A DNA stretch of 64,000 bases from Ilyomonas limi (GCF_005233845.1 NZ_SZQL01000009.1:1-64000), one strand, 5' to 3'. Counted from the stretch's first letter, positions 35,592 to 45,561 are shown. The notes: generated by a model not told the origin, from the letters alone. Program-made: numbers and translations.

Positions 35592-37535
35592 TTATTCTGT
35601 ATAGCTGAATGTTTTACCACTAGTTATACCTTTCCAGTCATCAGTGCGGAAAGGTAATGCAGGCAAGCCTTCTTTATTATACAAGTCCAATTCATCGGGA
35701 TTATTTGCCCAGGCATACCGCACAGCTATAGGTGTCTTTACTTTATCACTGTACACTACTACAGTATTATCATTGCGTATATACGCCTTTGCCCAATGAA
35801 ACACACTATCTGCACCGGCAATGCTAAAGCCATGTACATAACCGTATTTATCTTTTGTGAGTATAGTGTCATCAAAATAAACAATAATACTATCACCGGA
35901 TTTTTCCATGCTTTTATACACCGGACTTACATGCGTGGTGTCTTTTCCATAAGCCACTTTCAAGGCAGCCAACCCTAAGCGTTTACCAACATCCTGTTTA
36001 TTTTTTGGATGAATATCGTTGGCCTCGCCAATGTCTATTGCTGTTGCTATACCTGTGTTGGGCAATGCTAAAGCCGAAGCCTGTGCTTCGCGCAAAGCAG
36101 CCCAGTCCTCACCTGGTCCGGCATTGTAGTTGGCCAATTGTACAAAGAGAAATGGAAGATCACCCTGGTTGAAATGCTTGCGCCAGTCCTGTATCATTGC
36201 CGGAAAAAGTTGTTTATATTCTTCAGCACGACTGCTGTTGCCTTCGCCCTGGTACCAGATAAAACCTTTAATGGCAAGCGGCGTAATCGGAGCAATATTG
36301 CCGTTATACAAAATGGTTGGCGAGCCAAAAATGTATGCATTGGGTACAAGTGGTTTTTTAAAGCTGGCAGCATTAATTTTTTCGCCGGGTTTATACAACC
36401 ATTTCCCTGCCCAGCGCTGATCCCAAAACATATTGTACATGCCGCCATTATTGCCTGCATCAAATACGCGCACCACCAGCACATTGCCGGTTGGTTTTAA
36501 CACAGAATCAGGTACACTGTAGCCACGCAGGTTTTGGTTACCGTATGTTTCGCCTACTTTTATGCCATTTACCCAGGCAATATCATAATCATCTGCCGGG
36601 CCTATGCCGAAGTGAAAATTGCCTTTAAAATCGGGCGGCAAATCAAAGGTTTTTCTGAACCATACCGAGCCATCATAATCCGGTAAACCTTTATCTTCCC
36701 AATAGCCGGGAAGGTTCATGGTTTGCCAATCGCTGGTATCTGTATCGGGCTTGTACCATTGTTGCTCCAGCCCTGGATCATTTACTAAATAATATTGTTT
36801 TTCCCAGGCAGGCTTTCCCCTTTCAAAATCCTGTTGTATTTGTTTGAAACTCTTACCTGGCGCGAGATAAGTATTATAATAAGCATCAAATTGTGGAAAC
36901 TGGTGTACCGCTTCATTGCTCATCCATTCCTCCACAGCCGTTGCGCCGAGGTTATCGCTGATTAAACCAATGGGCACACCGATATGCTCCTGCACATAAC
37001 GCCCAAAGAAGAAGCCTACCGCAGAAAAATTTTGGATGGTTTCTACAGAAGCGAATTTCCATTCGCCACCTTTAATGGTGTCTTGTGGTACATAATCGGT
37101 AGCAATACCTACTGTAAAAAGACGAATATTCGGATTATTATCTCTTGCAGAATCCATTTCTTTTTGCGCCAGTTCCCGTACAGGAAACTGCATATTGCTT
37201 TGCCCGCCGCAAACCCATACATCACCAAATAAAACGTTGTTTAGCACAACCGTATTCTTGCCCGAAATACTTATCTGGTAAGGACCACCGGCAGGTTGCG
37301 CGGGTAATATTATCTTCCATTTGCCATCTTTGCCAGCAGTCGTTTTGTAAGTACTGTTGTTGAATAACAGCAAAATTTTTTCGCCCTTTGTTGCTGTTCC
37401 CCATATAGGGCATGGTTTATCGCGCTGCAATACCATGTTGCTTTGAAATAAAGAAAACAGCGTGATATTGGCTTTTGTTATACCGGTAAATCCTAAGGAG
37501 AGCAGCAGGTAAAGTACTTTGTAAGATATTTTCAT
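35592..37535 (-). CDS. Sialate O-acetylesterase-type SGNH hydrolase
   Basis: The 647-residue protein has a signal peptide (MKISYKVLYLLLSLGFTGIT) and starts its mature part with LFSLFQSNMVLQRDKPCPIWG, the typical N-terminus of this family. Ser113 in VCGGQSNMQFP is the SGNH nucleophile. A galactose-binding-like insert occupies about 270-400. The SASA part resumes with GFIWYQGEGNSSRAEEY, and the Asp-His pair is in DIGEANDIHPKNK. These enzymes remove O-acetyl groups from sialic acid or other glycans such as xylan, in the periplasm. No sialidase is nearby, so the acetylated sugar is not defined. Confidence 0.9.
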   Translation of the reverse strand: MKISYKVLYLLLSLGFTGITKANITLFSLFQSNMVLQRDKPCPIWGTATKGEKILLLFNNSTYKTTAGKDGKWKIILPAQPAGGPYQISISGKNTVVLNNVLFGDVWVCGGQSNMQFPVRELAQKEMDSARDNNPNIRLFTVGIATDYVPQDTIKGGEWKFASVETIQNFSAVGFFFGRYVQEHIGVPIGLISDNLGATAVEEWMSNEAVHQFPQFDAYYNTYLAPGKSFKQIQQDFERGKPAWEKQYYLVNDPGLEQQWYKPDTDTSDWQTMNLPGYWEDKGLPDYDGSVWFRKTFDLPPDFKGNFHFGIGPADDYDIAWVNGIKVGETYGNQNLRGYSVPDSVLKPTGNVLVVRVFDAGNNGGMYNMFWDQRWAGKWLYKPGEKINAASFKKPLVPNAYIFGSPTILYNGNIAPITPLAIKGFIWYQGEGNSSRAEEYKQLFPAMIQDWRKHFNQGDLPFLFVQLANYNAGPGEDWAALREAQASALALPNTGIATAIDIGEANDIHPKNKQDVGKRLGLAALKVAYGKDTTHVSPVYKSMEKSGDSIIVYFDDTILTKDKYGYVHGFSIAGADSVFHWAKAYIRNDNTVVVYSDKVKTPIAVRYAWANNPDELDLYNKEGLPALPFRTDDWKGITSGKTFSYTE

Positions 37536-37844
37536 TGATTAATCATCTGTTTTTATTTGTTGTCACGCAAAAGTTCTTTCCCCTCAATTACGATCAGAAG
37601 CTGTATAAAGTAATGAAGTAAGTGATTCCCTTCTGTTTATCAGTTCCGATTGTGTGAGTTCAATACTTATAATTTTTAAATTCACCATTCATTAGTCCTA
37701 TATCAAACTCATCTTACCGAAACTAATTTCTTAAATGCCAAAACATAAAGACATGAGTTGTTTGAAAACAATACATTTGACGCCAAGTTATAATTAATAA
37801 CCAGTATAACAAGAAAAGTCAAAATGGCATTGATAACGATTACC
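37536..37844. other. Divergent intergenic region, nothing certain seen
   Basis: It separates the minus-strand acetylesterase from the plus-strand sugar dehydrogenase and should hold both promoters. No exact TAnnTTTG box and no palindromic operator was found. Confidence 0.4.
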
Positions 37845-39128
37845 ATGAGAAAGATAACAGACTACTGTAGAAGCGGGTGTGCATTCTTAATGAGCATCCT
37901 CCTTATAACAAGCTGCAACAATGCAAAACAGGAAACCACTACAAGTACCCTTACCGACACCACAGCGGCAATGCTGCAATTACCACCAGGCTTTGCTGCT
38001 ACTATTGTCGCCGATTCGTTGGGCGCATTACGCCACCTTGCCGTAAATAAAAAAGGGGACATTTATGTAAAGCTCAGTGTATTAAAAAACGGGAAGGGTA
38101 TTTATTTTTTAAGTGATACCAACGGTGATGGAAAGATAGACAAGAGCACTGGCTTTGGTAATTACCCGGGCACCGGTATCCGCATCATAGGCAATGAATT
38201 GTATGCATCTTCTAATACCAGTGTGTATAAATATGAACTAAATGACAAGGGCGAAGTAGTAGATACCGGCCGTGCAGAAACAATAGTGCAAGGGCTTATA
38301 GATAAAGGCAGAGACAATGCAAAGGCAATAACGCTTGATGCTAATAACCACCTGTATGTTGCCATTGGATCTTATGACGAAACTTGCACCGATGCTGCAG
38401 GGCATGGTGTTTTGAATTGTCCACTGCTCGATTCGGTAGGTGGCATCTGGCAATTCAGTACCAACAAGCTTGCCCAGAGTTATGCTGATGCGGTCCATTA
38501 TGCAAAAGGGTTGAAAAATGTAGTGGGATTGGATTGGAACAAAGCCACCAATACTTTATTTGCAACCCAGCATGGGCGCGGCGGACTGCACGATAAATTT
38601 CCAAAACTGTACACGCCGGAACAAGACAAAGCACTGCCTGCCGAAACTTTGTATGAGCTGAATAGAGGGGATAATGCCGGCTGGCCGTATGTGTACTACG
38701 ATCCTTTTCAGCACAAAAAAATAGTAGCTCCCGAATACGGTGGCGACGGGAAAAAATCGGTTGATGATAAATACATTGATCCTGTTGCCGTTTTTCCGGC
38801 ACATCTGGGGCCCAACGACCTGCTGTTTTACACAGGAAGCATGTTTCCGGAGAAATATAAAAACGGAGCTTTCATTGTTTTTCACAGCCAGTCGCAGCCA
38901 TTAAAAAAAGGCTATCTGGTGGCGTTTGTACCTTTTAAAGATGGCAAGCCGGCGGGCGAATGGGAGATATTTGCTGATAATTTTACAGGCGTGGATCTGA
39001 GCAATCCCAATGGGTCTTACCAACACCGCCCTATTGGTATTGCGCAGGGACCTGATGGCGCTTTGTACGTAGCAGATGACCTGAAAGGCACCATCTTTAA
39101 AATTACTTATTCTGGTGATAAGAAATAG
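37845..39128 (+). CDS. PQQ-type glucose/sorbosone dehydrogenase-like lipoprotein
   Basis: From the ATG at 37845 there is a lipoprotein signal ending LLITSCNN (Cys near 24); the frame is open back to 37824. The mature domain is a six-bladed propeller of the GSDH type: LPPGFAATIVADSLGALRHLAV at the start, then DTNGDGKID (EF-hand-like calcium loop), HGRGGL, ELNRGDNAGWPYVYYD and RPIGIAQGPDGALYVADD. Such proteins oxidise aldoses with PQQ, but many Bacteroidota members are untested and may bind sugar only. PQQ synthesis genes are not in view. It is transcribed alone and ends before a strong bidirectional hairpin. Confidence 0.85.
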   Translation: MRKITDYCRSGCAFLMSILLITSCNNAKQETTTSTLTDTTAAMLQLPPGFAATIVADSLGALRHLAVNKKGDIYVKLSVLKNGKGIYFLSDTNGDGKIDKSTGFGNYPGTGIRIIGNELYASSNTSVYKYELNDKGEVVDTGRAETIVQGLIDKGRDNAKAITLDANNHLYVAIGSYDETCTDAAGHGVLNCPLLDSVGGIWQFSTNKLAQSYADAVHYAKGLKNVVGLDWNKATNTLFATQHGRGGLHDKFPKLYTPEQDKALPAETLYELNRGDNAGWPYVYYDPFQHKKIVAPEYGGDGKKSVDDKYIDPVAVFPAHLGPNDLLFYTGSMFPEKYKNGAFIVFHSQSQPLKKGYLVAFVPFKDGKPAGEWEIFADNFTGVDLSNPNGSYQHRPIGIAQGPDGALYVADDLKGTIFKITYSGDKK

Positions 39129-39302
39129 TGTTGAAGGTTGGTGAGAATAATAAATGCGTATAATTGTTTTGCTATTTTTCTCCGGTGCTGCGTAGTAACG
39201 CATACTGTCTTATCTGCTATGTTTTGCAAGGTATGGAGGTGTTAATGTGTATTCATTCATCCAATCAACTACAGAACAGTAACACATAAGAGATGTTTTA
39301 TC

Positions 39303-39364
39303 TATGCTTGCAAAAAGAATTGTCCGATACGTACATACACGCACCGGACAATTCTTTTTGCAAG
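39303..39364. terminator. Bidirectional terminator with perfect 22-bp arms
   Basis: Arms 39303-39324 and 39343-39364 are exact reverse complements around an 18-base loop. The outer part of the stem pairs GCAAAAAG with CTTTTTGC, giving U-rich tracts in both directions. It sits between the convergent sugar-dehydrogenase and haemoglobin genes. The arms are longer than usual for an intrinsic terminator. Confidence 0.82.
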
Positions 39365-39394
39365 CAGAAAAGCGAAATTTCCTTTAATTAATTA

Positions 39395-39787
39395 CTACTT
39401 ACGGATAATTTGATTCTTTAAAGAATAACTGATAAACAGAATATCTTTTTGCGTGTCCCGGTCAATGTTGTGTTTTTGTAAGGTCTTCATAATATCATCT
39501 ATCGCAGCAATATATTCCGTTTCGCTAATGTTCATGCCCTTGTGGGTTTCTACCATATCCCTCCCGGTATATTTTTCCATACCACCACTGCCGGCGCATA
39601 AGAACTGCACCAGCATTTCCTTCACATGATGCATTCGTTCAGGCGTATCTCTGTAAGGTAGAAAACGTGCTTTAATCACCGGATTATTCATGTGTGCTTC
39701 CACAATATCCTCTACCAGACGGCGAATACCTTCGGCTTCACCAAGTCTTTCGTACAAGGAAAGTGATTGTTCGGTTAAGATTTCCAT
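39395..39787 (-). CDS. Group 1-type truncated haemoglobin
   Basis: The 130-residue protein opens SLYERLGEAEGIRRLVEDIV, the typical A/B-helix start of truncated globins. The proximal (F8) haem histidine is in VETHKGMNIS near residue 82, and the GRDMVETHKGM stretch is characteristic of the family. These globins bind O2 or NO and are linked to NO detoxification or oxygen sensing. The next gene upstream on the same strand (235 bp away) is an unusual DUF4242/AraC regulator, so a shared redox or gas response is possible but not shown. Confidence 0.88.
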   Translation of the reverse strand: MEILTEQSLSLYERLGEAEGIRRLVEDIVEAHMNNPVIKARFLPYRDTPERMHHVKEMLVQFLCAGSGGMEKYTGRDMVETHKGMNISETEYIAAIDDIMKTLQKHNIDRDTQKDILFISYSLKNQIIRK

Positions 39788-40022
39788 ATGGCTATTTTAA
39801 GGTGAAGAAATAATATTCAACAACATACAGGCTTTAAGCATAAAGAAGCAATGCTCACATGGTAGCCTTAGCATGTTTCACTCCGTGTCATCAATATCAG
39901 CCTTTGTTTATCCAGCTTGTGTTGTAAGATGCCGTTTTGTATTTCAAAATTACATTTGCAAGCTTAAGTAGAATGCAACTTTTGGTTCAAATAGTAGCAA
40001 TTATGATTCACCCGAAAACAAA

Positions 40023-41138
40023 CTATGCAACCAGGATAGCATAATGCGATGGCAATACACCAAACCTTTTTTGAAAGCACTTTGAAAAATAAGATGAACT
40101 TGTAAATCCTGTGGCATAAGCAACTTCAGCAATATGGCGCTCTCCCTTTTCCATTAAATGCAATGCCTGCTGCAAACGGAATTCTTTGATAAAATCGTTA
40201 GGTGCAAGCGAAGTTAGCGACACCATTTTTCGATATAATTGAGACTTGCTTGTGTGCATAGCTTTGGTTAACAAACGAATATTCAGTTCCGAATGGTGAT
40301 ATTGTTGTTCCATGAACGCTATTAACCTATTTAAAAACGTCTCATCTGTTGCACTTATCACTTTTACAGGCAACCTGCTTTTTGATAAGCTAAGCCCTTC
40401 GTCTCTGCACCAATCTTTTACCGATGACGTAACCAGGATATTGCCATCGTTGGCTGCCACGCTCAATCTTTTTGCAACCTTTAGCGCCTCACCAAATAAA
40501 TCTTTGTTCTTTGTAACCGGCATACCTGCATTCAAAACAATCTGCAGTTGTAGTGCATTCGCTGATATGTCGTGCATGGCAATACTTTTCTGCACTTCAA
40601 CGGCGCTGGTAATAGCTTTGGTTGGAGACACAAAAGAAAATAAAAAGCAACTACCCGTATGCTCTACCCCGGTGCCATCAAATCGCCCGGTTGTTATTCT
40701 TAACTGATTAGTCGCAATGTTTATCACTTTATTGGCATTAGCATCATTGCATTTTTCCAATACTACAGCAGCGCCTTTTAATGTCACCAGCATTAAGGTT
40801 CTAAACGCGGATTCCTGAATAGCAGGTAAGCCGGAACTATTATCTGCCTTTGCAATTTCCGGGTCTGTAACCCTGCCCAGAAACGATTCTACCAAGTGTG
40901 GATTTACTTCAATAATTTGATGGGGTACCAAGCCATGTGCATGGTTGTGCATTGCTTCTACCGAAGCTTCGTCCGGCGCTTCTACGAGGCAAAAAGCTGT
41001 TCTTCTACGCTCATCAAACCAATAGGTTAGGGCGCGGCATCCGTACTGATCTTGTATTTGCAAATCTTTTGCATGCGCTTCGGCAACATCCTTAGCTGTT
41101 ACTTGTGGCAAATTGTGGCGGTCCATGTAGATAGGCAT
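40023..41138 (-). CDS. Three-part regulator: DUF4242, degenerate nucleotide cyclase, AraC-type HTH
   Basis: Residues 1-88 match DUF4242 (small ferredoxin-like, nickel-binding SCO4226 type; MPIYMDRHNLP at the start). Residues 112-263 align with class III adenylate cyclase domains: RTLMLVTLKG for LFTDIVG, HTGSCFLFSF for TGDGFLATF, and LNAGMPVTKNKDLFGEALKVAKRL for the (I/L)HTGE...G region. Both metal-binding aspartates are lost (Thr119 and Ser163 stand in their places), so it should not make cyclic nucleotides. Residues 270-371 are an AraC-type DNA-binding domain (TSKSQLYRKMVSLTS, then VAYATGFTSSSYFSKCFQKRFG). It probably senses a metal, nucleotide or small molecule and controls transcription. 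The target is unknown. Confidence 0.82.
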   Translation of the reverse strand: MPIYMDRHNLPQVTAKDVAEAHAKDLQIQDQYGCRALTYWFDERRRTAFCLVEAPDEASVEAMHNHAHGLVPHQIIEVNPHLVESFLGRVTDPEIAKADNSSGLPAIQESAFRTLMLVTLKGAAVVLEKCNDANANKVINIATNQLRITTGRFDGTGVEHTGSCFLFSFVSPTKAITSAVEVQKSIAMHDISANALQLQIVLNAGMPVTKNKDLFGEALKVAKRLSVAANDGNILVTSSVKDWCRDEGLSLSKSRLPVKVISATDETFLNRLIAFMEQQYHHSELNIRLLTKAMHTSKSQLYRKMVSLTSLAPNDFIKEFRLQQALHLMEKGERHIAEVAYATGFTSSSYFSKCFQKRFGVLPSHYAILVA

Positions 41139-41566
41139 ACAACCAGGTTTTGGGATTACTGCATGACTGTTTTGCTTTTGTATTTGGTGTTAAAGCGCGT
41201 ACAATATATTCCTCTTTTGATAATAAGTAAAGTGCTAAGTATATAGCAATATACGAAAAATAAAATACCTGCTACTAACCACAAGATTTGGGCAACTGCC
41301 CGTATATAAATTAATAAAATAAAGCGCTTAACTAACAACTTACCCACTGCTGTACTTAGTCTTGTTTCACACAGGATAGTTTTATTGGAGAAGCATCAAG
41401 AAAGGCTTCAAATAAACCTTCATTAGGCATAAGGTATGTGCTGTGTTAATTTACCAATGAACTCAGCGAACTCTTCCAAATTTTGCCTGCTTTTCCGTAG
41501 AGTGTGAAGCCTCATTTATTATTAATTGCTCCAAGCACTCTCCGTGTCTCCATCACCGCACCCCAA
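41139..41566. other. Intergenic region, no gene seen
   Basis: This stretch holds the promoter of the DUF4242/AraC gene and the 3' end region of the TraB/GumN gene, both minus strand. It is AT-rich with no recognisable hairpin terminator or palindrome. The small minus-strand frame at 41156-41347 encodes a hydrophobic peptide without family resemblance. Confidence 0.45.
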
Positions 41567-44500
41567 CTATTCCCCATTCTTCTTTCCCCATCCATACCAA
41601 TCTTCCATTTGCTTAATTAATGCATCCATTTGTGCAGGTAAATTCGTTGGATCAAAATCTTCTTCGTAATACATTTCACCGGTGGCGTCTTCTGCAGAAA
41701 TGGTGTTGGCATTCACATTAAAAGGTCCGGCACAGGCAAGTGAATAACTTGCATCATCTTCTTCGCCGTAAGTAACTTTGTAAAAGTAAAAACGGGCCTC
41801 CTTTCCTTTAAAATTAATCACTTTTTGCGTGAGATAAGTAAGATTGGATGGTTCATCATCATCGGAAGCAGCAGTGTACACATAACTCTCTGCAAAGTCT
41901 TTTTGTGTAAGATAGGCCTTTGGGTACAGCGCTTCTTTTTTATACGCACGCAAGGTGTCGTATAGTGCAGTGCGGGTTCCTTTTTCTGCTGCCAGATTTT
42001 GCAATGTGGATGGGTTAAGCACCTGTTTATTATGCAGGAGCTTGCAGGCCGCACTCATTTGCAGGTAAGGACTCTTCTTTAGTAAAGTCCAACTTTGCAG
42101 TGCCGCATTGGTAGCGGTATTATTTATATATCCCAACACATCCAACAACGCATAATCGGAATAATCATACGAGTCAGGATCACTCTTGATATTCTTATAA
42201 TGTTGCTGCGCAAACCGGAGGATGCTTTGTTGATAAGGTTCTGTTACAGTAATATCCATCAGGCCGCTATCCAGCAATGGTCTTGCAATGCGGAGAATGG
42301 ATGGCGCCATCACCGTATCATCCAGCAAAGGCAATAAATCGGCAAATATAGATGCCGTAAGCTGTAATGAATCTGTAAATGCACTCACAAATGAATAATC
42401 CGGTTGTTGCTTTGGTGGCTGCTGCAGCAGTGCCGTTTTTATATCCTGGTAATGTTCTTTTGTAGGAAAATGGAGCAGGATACCGAGCAATACGTTTTTG
42501 TCGTTCTCCGCAGCAGACAAATAATGATCCTTTGCAAAATAGTAAGATGAACTATCATCCATATTTATAATGGCGCGCTGCAATGCTTCTTTGGTGGTAC
42601 CATATCCTTCTTCATCATCGGCATATTGCTTCAGCAGCGCTTCGTGCAGCAAAGGCAGTTCTTCTTTTGAAAAAGGAACGGTATTCAAAAAATCCTTTGC
42701 AGTAGCGCGGGTAGCGGAGTCTTTACTGGATAAATCGTGCAATAATAAGGTTGCTTTTGAATTAAAAAGCTGATCGTTGGGAGCTGCTTTCGCAAACCTG
42801 AAATCTTCAAAAAACTTGTTAGTATTATTGTTATAAATTTCGGATAAAGGTTGAATGGTAACCAGGTTATACAATTTGTTATCATTCAACAACAACCGCT
42901 TTCTTCTTACATTGGCAGCGCCTTCCTGCTGCACTACCATCTCCATGCCGCGAACGCCGCCGTTGCTTATAAATTTTTCAGAAAGGATGGTATCGTTATA
43001 ATGAATATTGGTGTGTCCCAGCTTTTTCAGCAAAGTGGTGTCATCCTTTTGCCAGTAATATTTACTGAAGGGTTCTGTCGTTACCGTGTAACCATCCGCA
43101 CGGAACTTATCAAAACTTTCATATTTGTACGTGGTATTGATGTCTGATGAATCGGAGACATCATCAGTTGTAAATTCACCTGGCGCCCAGGTTGAAAACA
43201 AGGTGTCGCCGGTGGTATATTGCTTCCATTCGGGTACCGTATAATCCAGCATTTTAAAAGAACCGAAGAACCTGTCCACAACGGGATTGTCTTTTTTAGG
43301 ATCATACATCGCGACCAATGCATACCATCGGTTACCCCTGAATTCATAACGCGCTTTCATCATCACCGGTGCCTGTACCAGCATTCCCCCCATCTCCATT
43401 ACCCGGTGCCCGTCTTTAAAATAAGTAGTATCAATACTCAGCTTCGAGAATTTATCTTTCTGCGATTCCTTCATACTTGCAAGCATTACGCTGTCATTCG
43501 GTATAAAGAAGCCCGGCGCAGCCTCATTGACACCAAAGAAAAGGTAGTCGCCGCTTTTAGGGTCAACTACTGTTTTCAGATCCCTGCTAATGGATTTGTC
43601 ATCACTTGCAGATGCAAGATCATCGGTAGATTTTGGCTGCGCAGGAACATCTATGGAATATGCTTTTTCGGCATTGGTATAAGTAATATATTTTGTATCG
43701 TCTGTTTTGTTGTTATTCTCGGTTATTACATAAGAATGTAAAAATTGGTTGATAGCGTTTGCAACAGCCGTATCCTTCTTCATAGCCACAGCAATCGCCA
43801 TATACATAACACCGTCTTTGTACAGCAGGTAGCCCCGGCTATACTTATCTTTATCCAAAATGAATTCTCGTCCCGATACATTACTCACAGTAACAGGCTT
43901 GCCTTTGTTGTAATCGCTTGTACCAAAATAATAAGAAGCCATCACGCCCATAACACTGTCTGCCATCTCTTTGGAATAAGGCGTTTGTAAAGCGGTGGTC
44001 ATATACATGGTACTGTTGAAAACATCAAAGTACATTTTCATGTTCATTATGCCATAGAGCGTCATATTGCCGGCTTTGCCGGGCATAGAGGCTACATACA
44101 ATCCGGCTTCATCTTTCACATCATACCACGGCAATGCTATTTCGGGCACTTTGTAAGCAGCCGGTTTGATTTTTTTTGATGAAAAAACCGGCGTTACCAT
44201 AAATCCCTTTTTTGTAAGTAATGCTATCAAACCATCGCTGCCAGGCAGATGCGCCGCGCCTACCGCAAACACCATACTGCGCTCATGGCTTAAGCTATCC
44301 ATACGCATTGCCATTTTTCTATTGCGTACCGTAAGCAGTTTATCCCTATATGCACTGTCATCAAAGTACGACAAGCGTTCTATAGCATTTAAATCATTCT
44401 TTACGTAAAAATTAATGAGCTGCTCGGTACCAGAAGTAGCTTTTGCTTTTCCTCCACTTTTACCATCATTTACTGCCAGCTCTTCAATATCCGATTCATC

Positions 44501-45049
44501 TACAGCGTAATTTATCAGGTTTTCCTGGTCTTGCATATCCTCCACGCCACCTGTCCATTTACCCTGGCGCCGCGCCACATCAAAGAGGTAAGCATCCAAA
44601 AAGGTCTGCATTTTGCCGGTTTTGTAGCTTTCTTCAATCCATTTATTTTTTTCTTTTAGTACATCGGCCGTTGTAATATCATCTTCATCTTTATTGAACT
44701 TTTTGGCTAATACTTTAGCATATTTTTTAAATTCCTTATCGCTCATCATGTCTTTCAAACGCTGACTTGCCAGAATGCTTTTCTTAGCTTCATCTATGAT
44801 AAAAGGCGTAAAGTCATCGGGATTTATCTCGATGGCAAAACCTTCGGTATTTTCAATAGCTTTATACAGGGAATCTCCGAGGTTAAAAATCCGCTCATCG
44901 GTAAGGTGCATGGTACCATACAGGTAAGAAGGCTTTTGCAAACCATTACCACTTATTTTCCACAATAGCGTGGATGGTAATTGCTGCGCAAACAGGAAAT
45001 TGCCGAAAAAAAGGGCTACAAATGCAACGATAATATGTACTTTTCTCAT
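41567..45049 (-). CDS. Very large exported TraB/GumN-domain protein
   Basis: Starting at 45049 gives a clear signal peptide (MRKVHIIVAFVALFFGNFLF, cleavage after FAQ). Residues 20-300 are a TraB/GumN domain (PF01963): LLWKISGNGLQKPSYLYGTMH at the start with the conserved GTMH, EGFAIEINPDD, and GAAHLPGSDGLIALLTKKGF at the end. TraB/GumN proteins resemble metalloproteases such as TIKI/EreA. The family is usually 280-400 residues; this one has 1160. The extra 850 residues contain a central part with strands (about 320-650) and a helical repeat part (about 700-1000), with an acidic C-terminus. The extension is not recognised. The gene is monocistronic. Confidence 0.82.
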   Translation of the reverse strand: MRKVHIIVAFVALFFGNFLFAQQLPSTLLWKISGNGLQKPSYLYGTMHLTDERIFNLGDSLYKAIENTEGFAIEINPDDFTPFIIDEAKKSILASQRLKDMMSDKEFKKYAKVLAKKFNKDEDDITTADVLKEKNKWIEESYKTGKMQTFLDAYLFDVARRQGKWTGGVEDMQDQENLINYAVDESDIEELAVNDGKSGGKAKATSGTEQLINFYVKNDLNAIERLSYFDDSAYRDKLLTVRNRKMAMRMDSLSHERSMVFAVGAAHLPGSDGLIALLTKKGFMVTPVFSSKKIKPAAYKVPEIALPWYDVKDEAGLYVASMPGKAGNMTLYGIMNMKMYFDVFNSTMYMTTALQTPYSKEMADSVMGVMASYYFGTSDYNKGKPVTVSNVSGREFILDKDKYSRGYLLYKDGVMYMAIAVAMKKDTAVANAINQFLHSYVITENNNKTDDTKYITYTNAEKAYSIDVPAQPKSTDDLASASDDKSISRDLKTVVDPKSGDYLFFGVNEAAPGFFIPNDSVMLASMKESQKDKFSKLSIDTTYFKDGHRVMEMGGMLVQAPVMMKARYEFRGNRWYALVAMYDPKKDNPVVDRFFGSFKMLDYTVPEWKQYTTGDTLFSTWAPGEFTTDDVSDSSDINTTYKYESFDKFRADGYTVTTEPFSKYYWQKDDTTLLKKLGHTNIHYNDTILSEKFISNGGVRGMEMVVQQEGAANVRRKRLLLNDNKLYNLVTIQPLSEIYNNNTNKFFEDFRFAKAAPNDQLFNSKATLLLHDLSSKDSATRATAKDFLNTVPFSKEELPLLHEALLKQYADDEEGYGTTKEALQRAIINMDDSSSYYFAKDHYLSAAENDKNVLLGILLHFPTKEHYQDIKTALLQQPPKQQPDYSFVSAFTDSLQLTASIFADLLPLLDDTVMAPSILRIARPLLDSGLMDITVTEPYQQSILRFAQQHYKNIKSDPDSYDYSDYALLDVLGYINNTATNAALQSWTLLKKSPYLQMSAACKLLHNKQVLNPSTLQNLAAEKGTRTALYDTLRAYKKEALYPKAYLTQKDFAESYVYTAASDDDEPSNLTYLTQKVINFKGKEARFYFYKVTYGEEDDASYSLACAGPFNVNANTISAEDATGEMYYEEDFDPTNLPAQMDALIKQMEDWYGWGKKNGE

Positions 45050-45355
45050 AAGAGGGTTTAAGCCGGACAAAAATAGTTGCTGCTAAAACATAATGCGATT
45101 AATTAAATATGAAAAAGAGCTTTAATGCAATTAAGAAATGAGAACAGTACTATGATGATTATTGCAAGCGAGTTATACTATAGAAGCGGCGAGCAGGAAG
45201 CCGGGAATATAGGATGCCGCTTAGTTAAAAACGATATACATATATTTTGTTCGGCAGAACACGAATACTGTTCGGAAGATTTTTTAGTGCTGATTAAATG
45301 AGTAAAGTATTGAAGAGTGATTACTTACATACACATTCTATCTTCCTTTTTTCTC

Positions 45356-45369
45356 CCCGACTTGTCGGG
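45356..45369. repeat. CCCGAC-TT-GTCGGG palindrome
   Basis: This is a perfect 6-bp stem with a two-base loop (45356-45361 with 45364-45369), followed by ACAGG. Such CCCGAC...GTCGGG units are common intergenic repeats in Bacteroidota. It stands alone here. Confidence 0.6.
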
Positions 45370-45507
45370 ACAGGCATTGAAAGAAAAAGGTACAAAAAAG
45401 TTATGAATGTATTAATGTTTTTTCAATGGTATCCAAGACAACGCTTCGCTTAATTATTTCGGATAGTAAATATTTTCAATAGACTCAATGAACCACTCCG
45501 TGGGTTC

Positions 45508-45561
45508 AAGGACGGCATGATCGCTCCGCGCTAACGCCTCCACTTACTCTAAGATGGATTT
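45508..45561 (-). repeat. REP-like element, inverted copy of 9915-9979
   Basis: AAGGACGGCATGATCGCTCC followed by GCGC at the left, and TACTCTAAGATGGATTT at the right, are the reverse complement of the two ends of the 9915-9979 element. The middle differs. Together the two copies flank a 35.5-kb segment in opposite orientation, which could permit inversion by homologous recombination, though the identity is short. Confidence 0.75.

Noticed and set aside
43220-43741. 173-residue plus-strand frame inside the TraB/GumN gene
   Set aside because: It is entirely antisense to a well-supported long gene.
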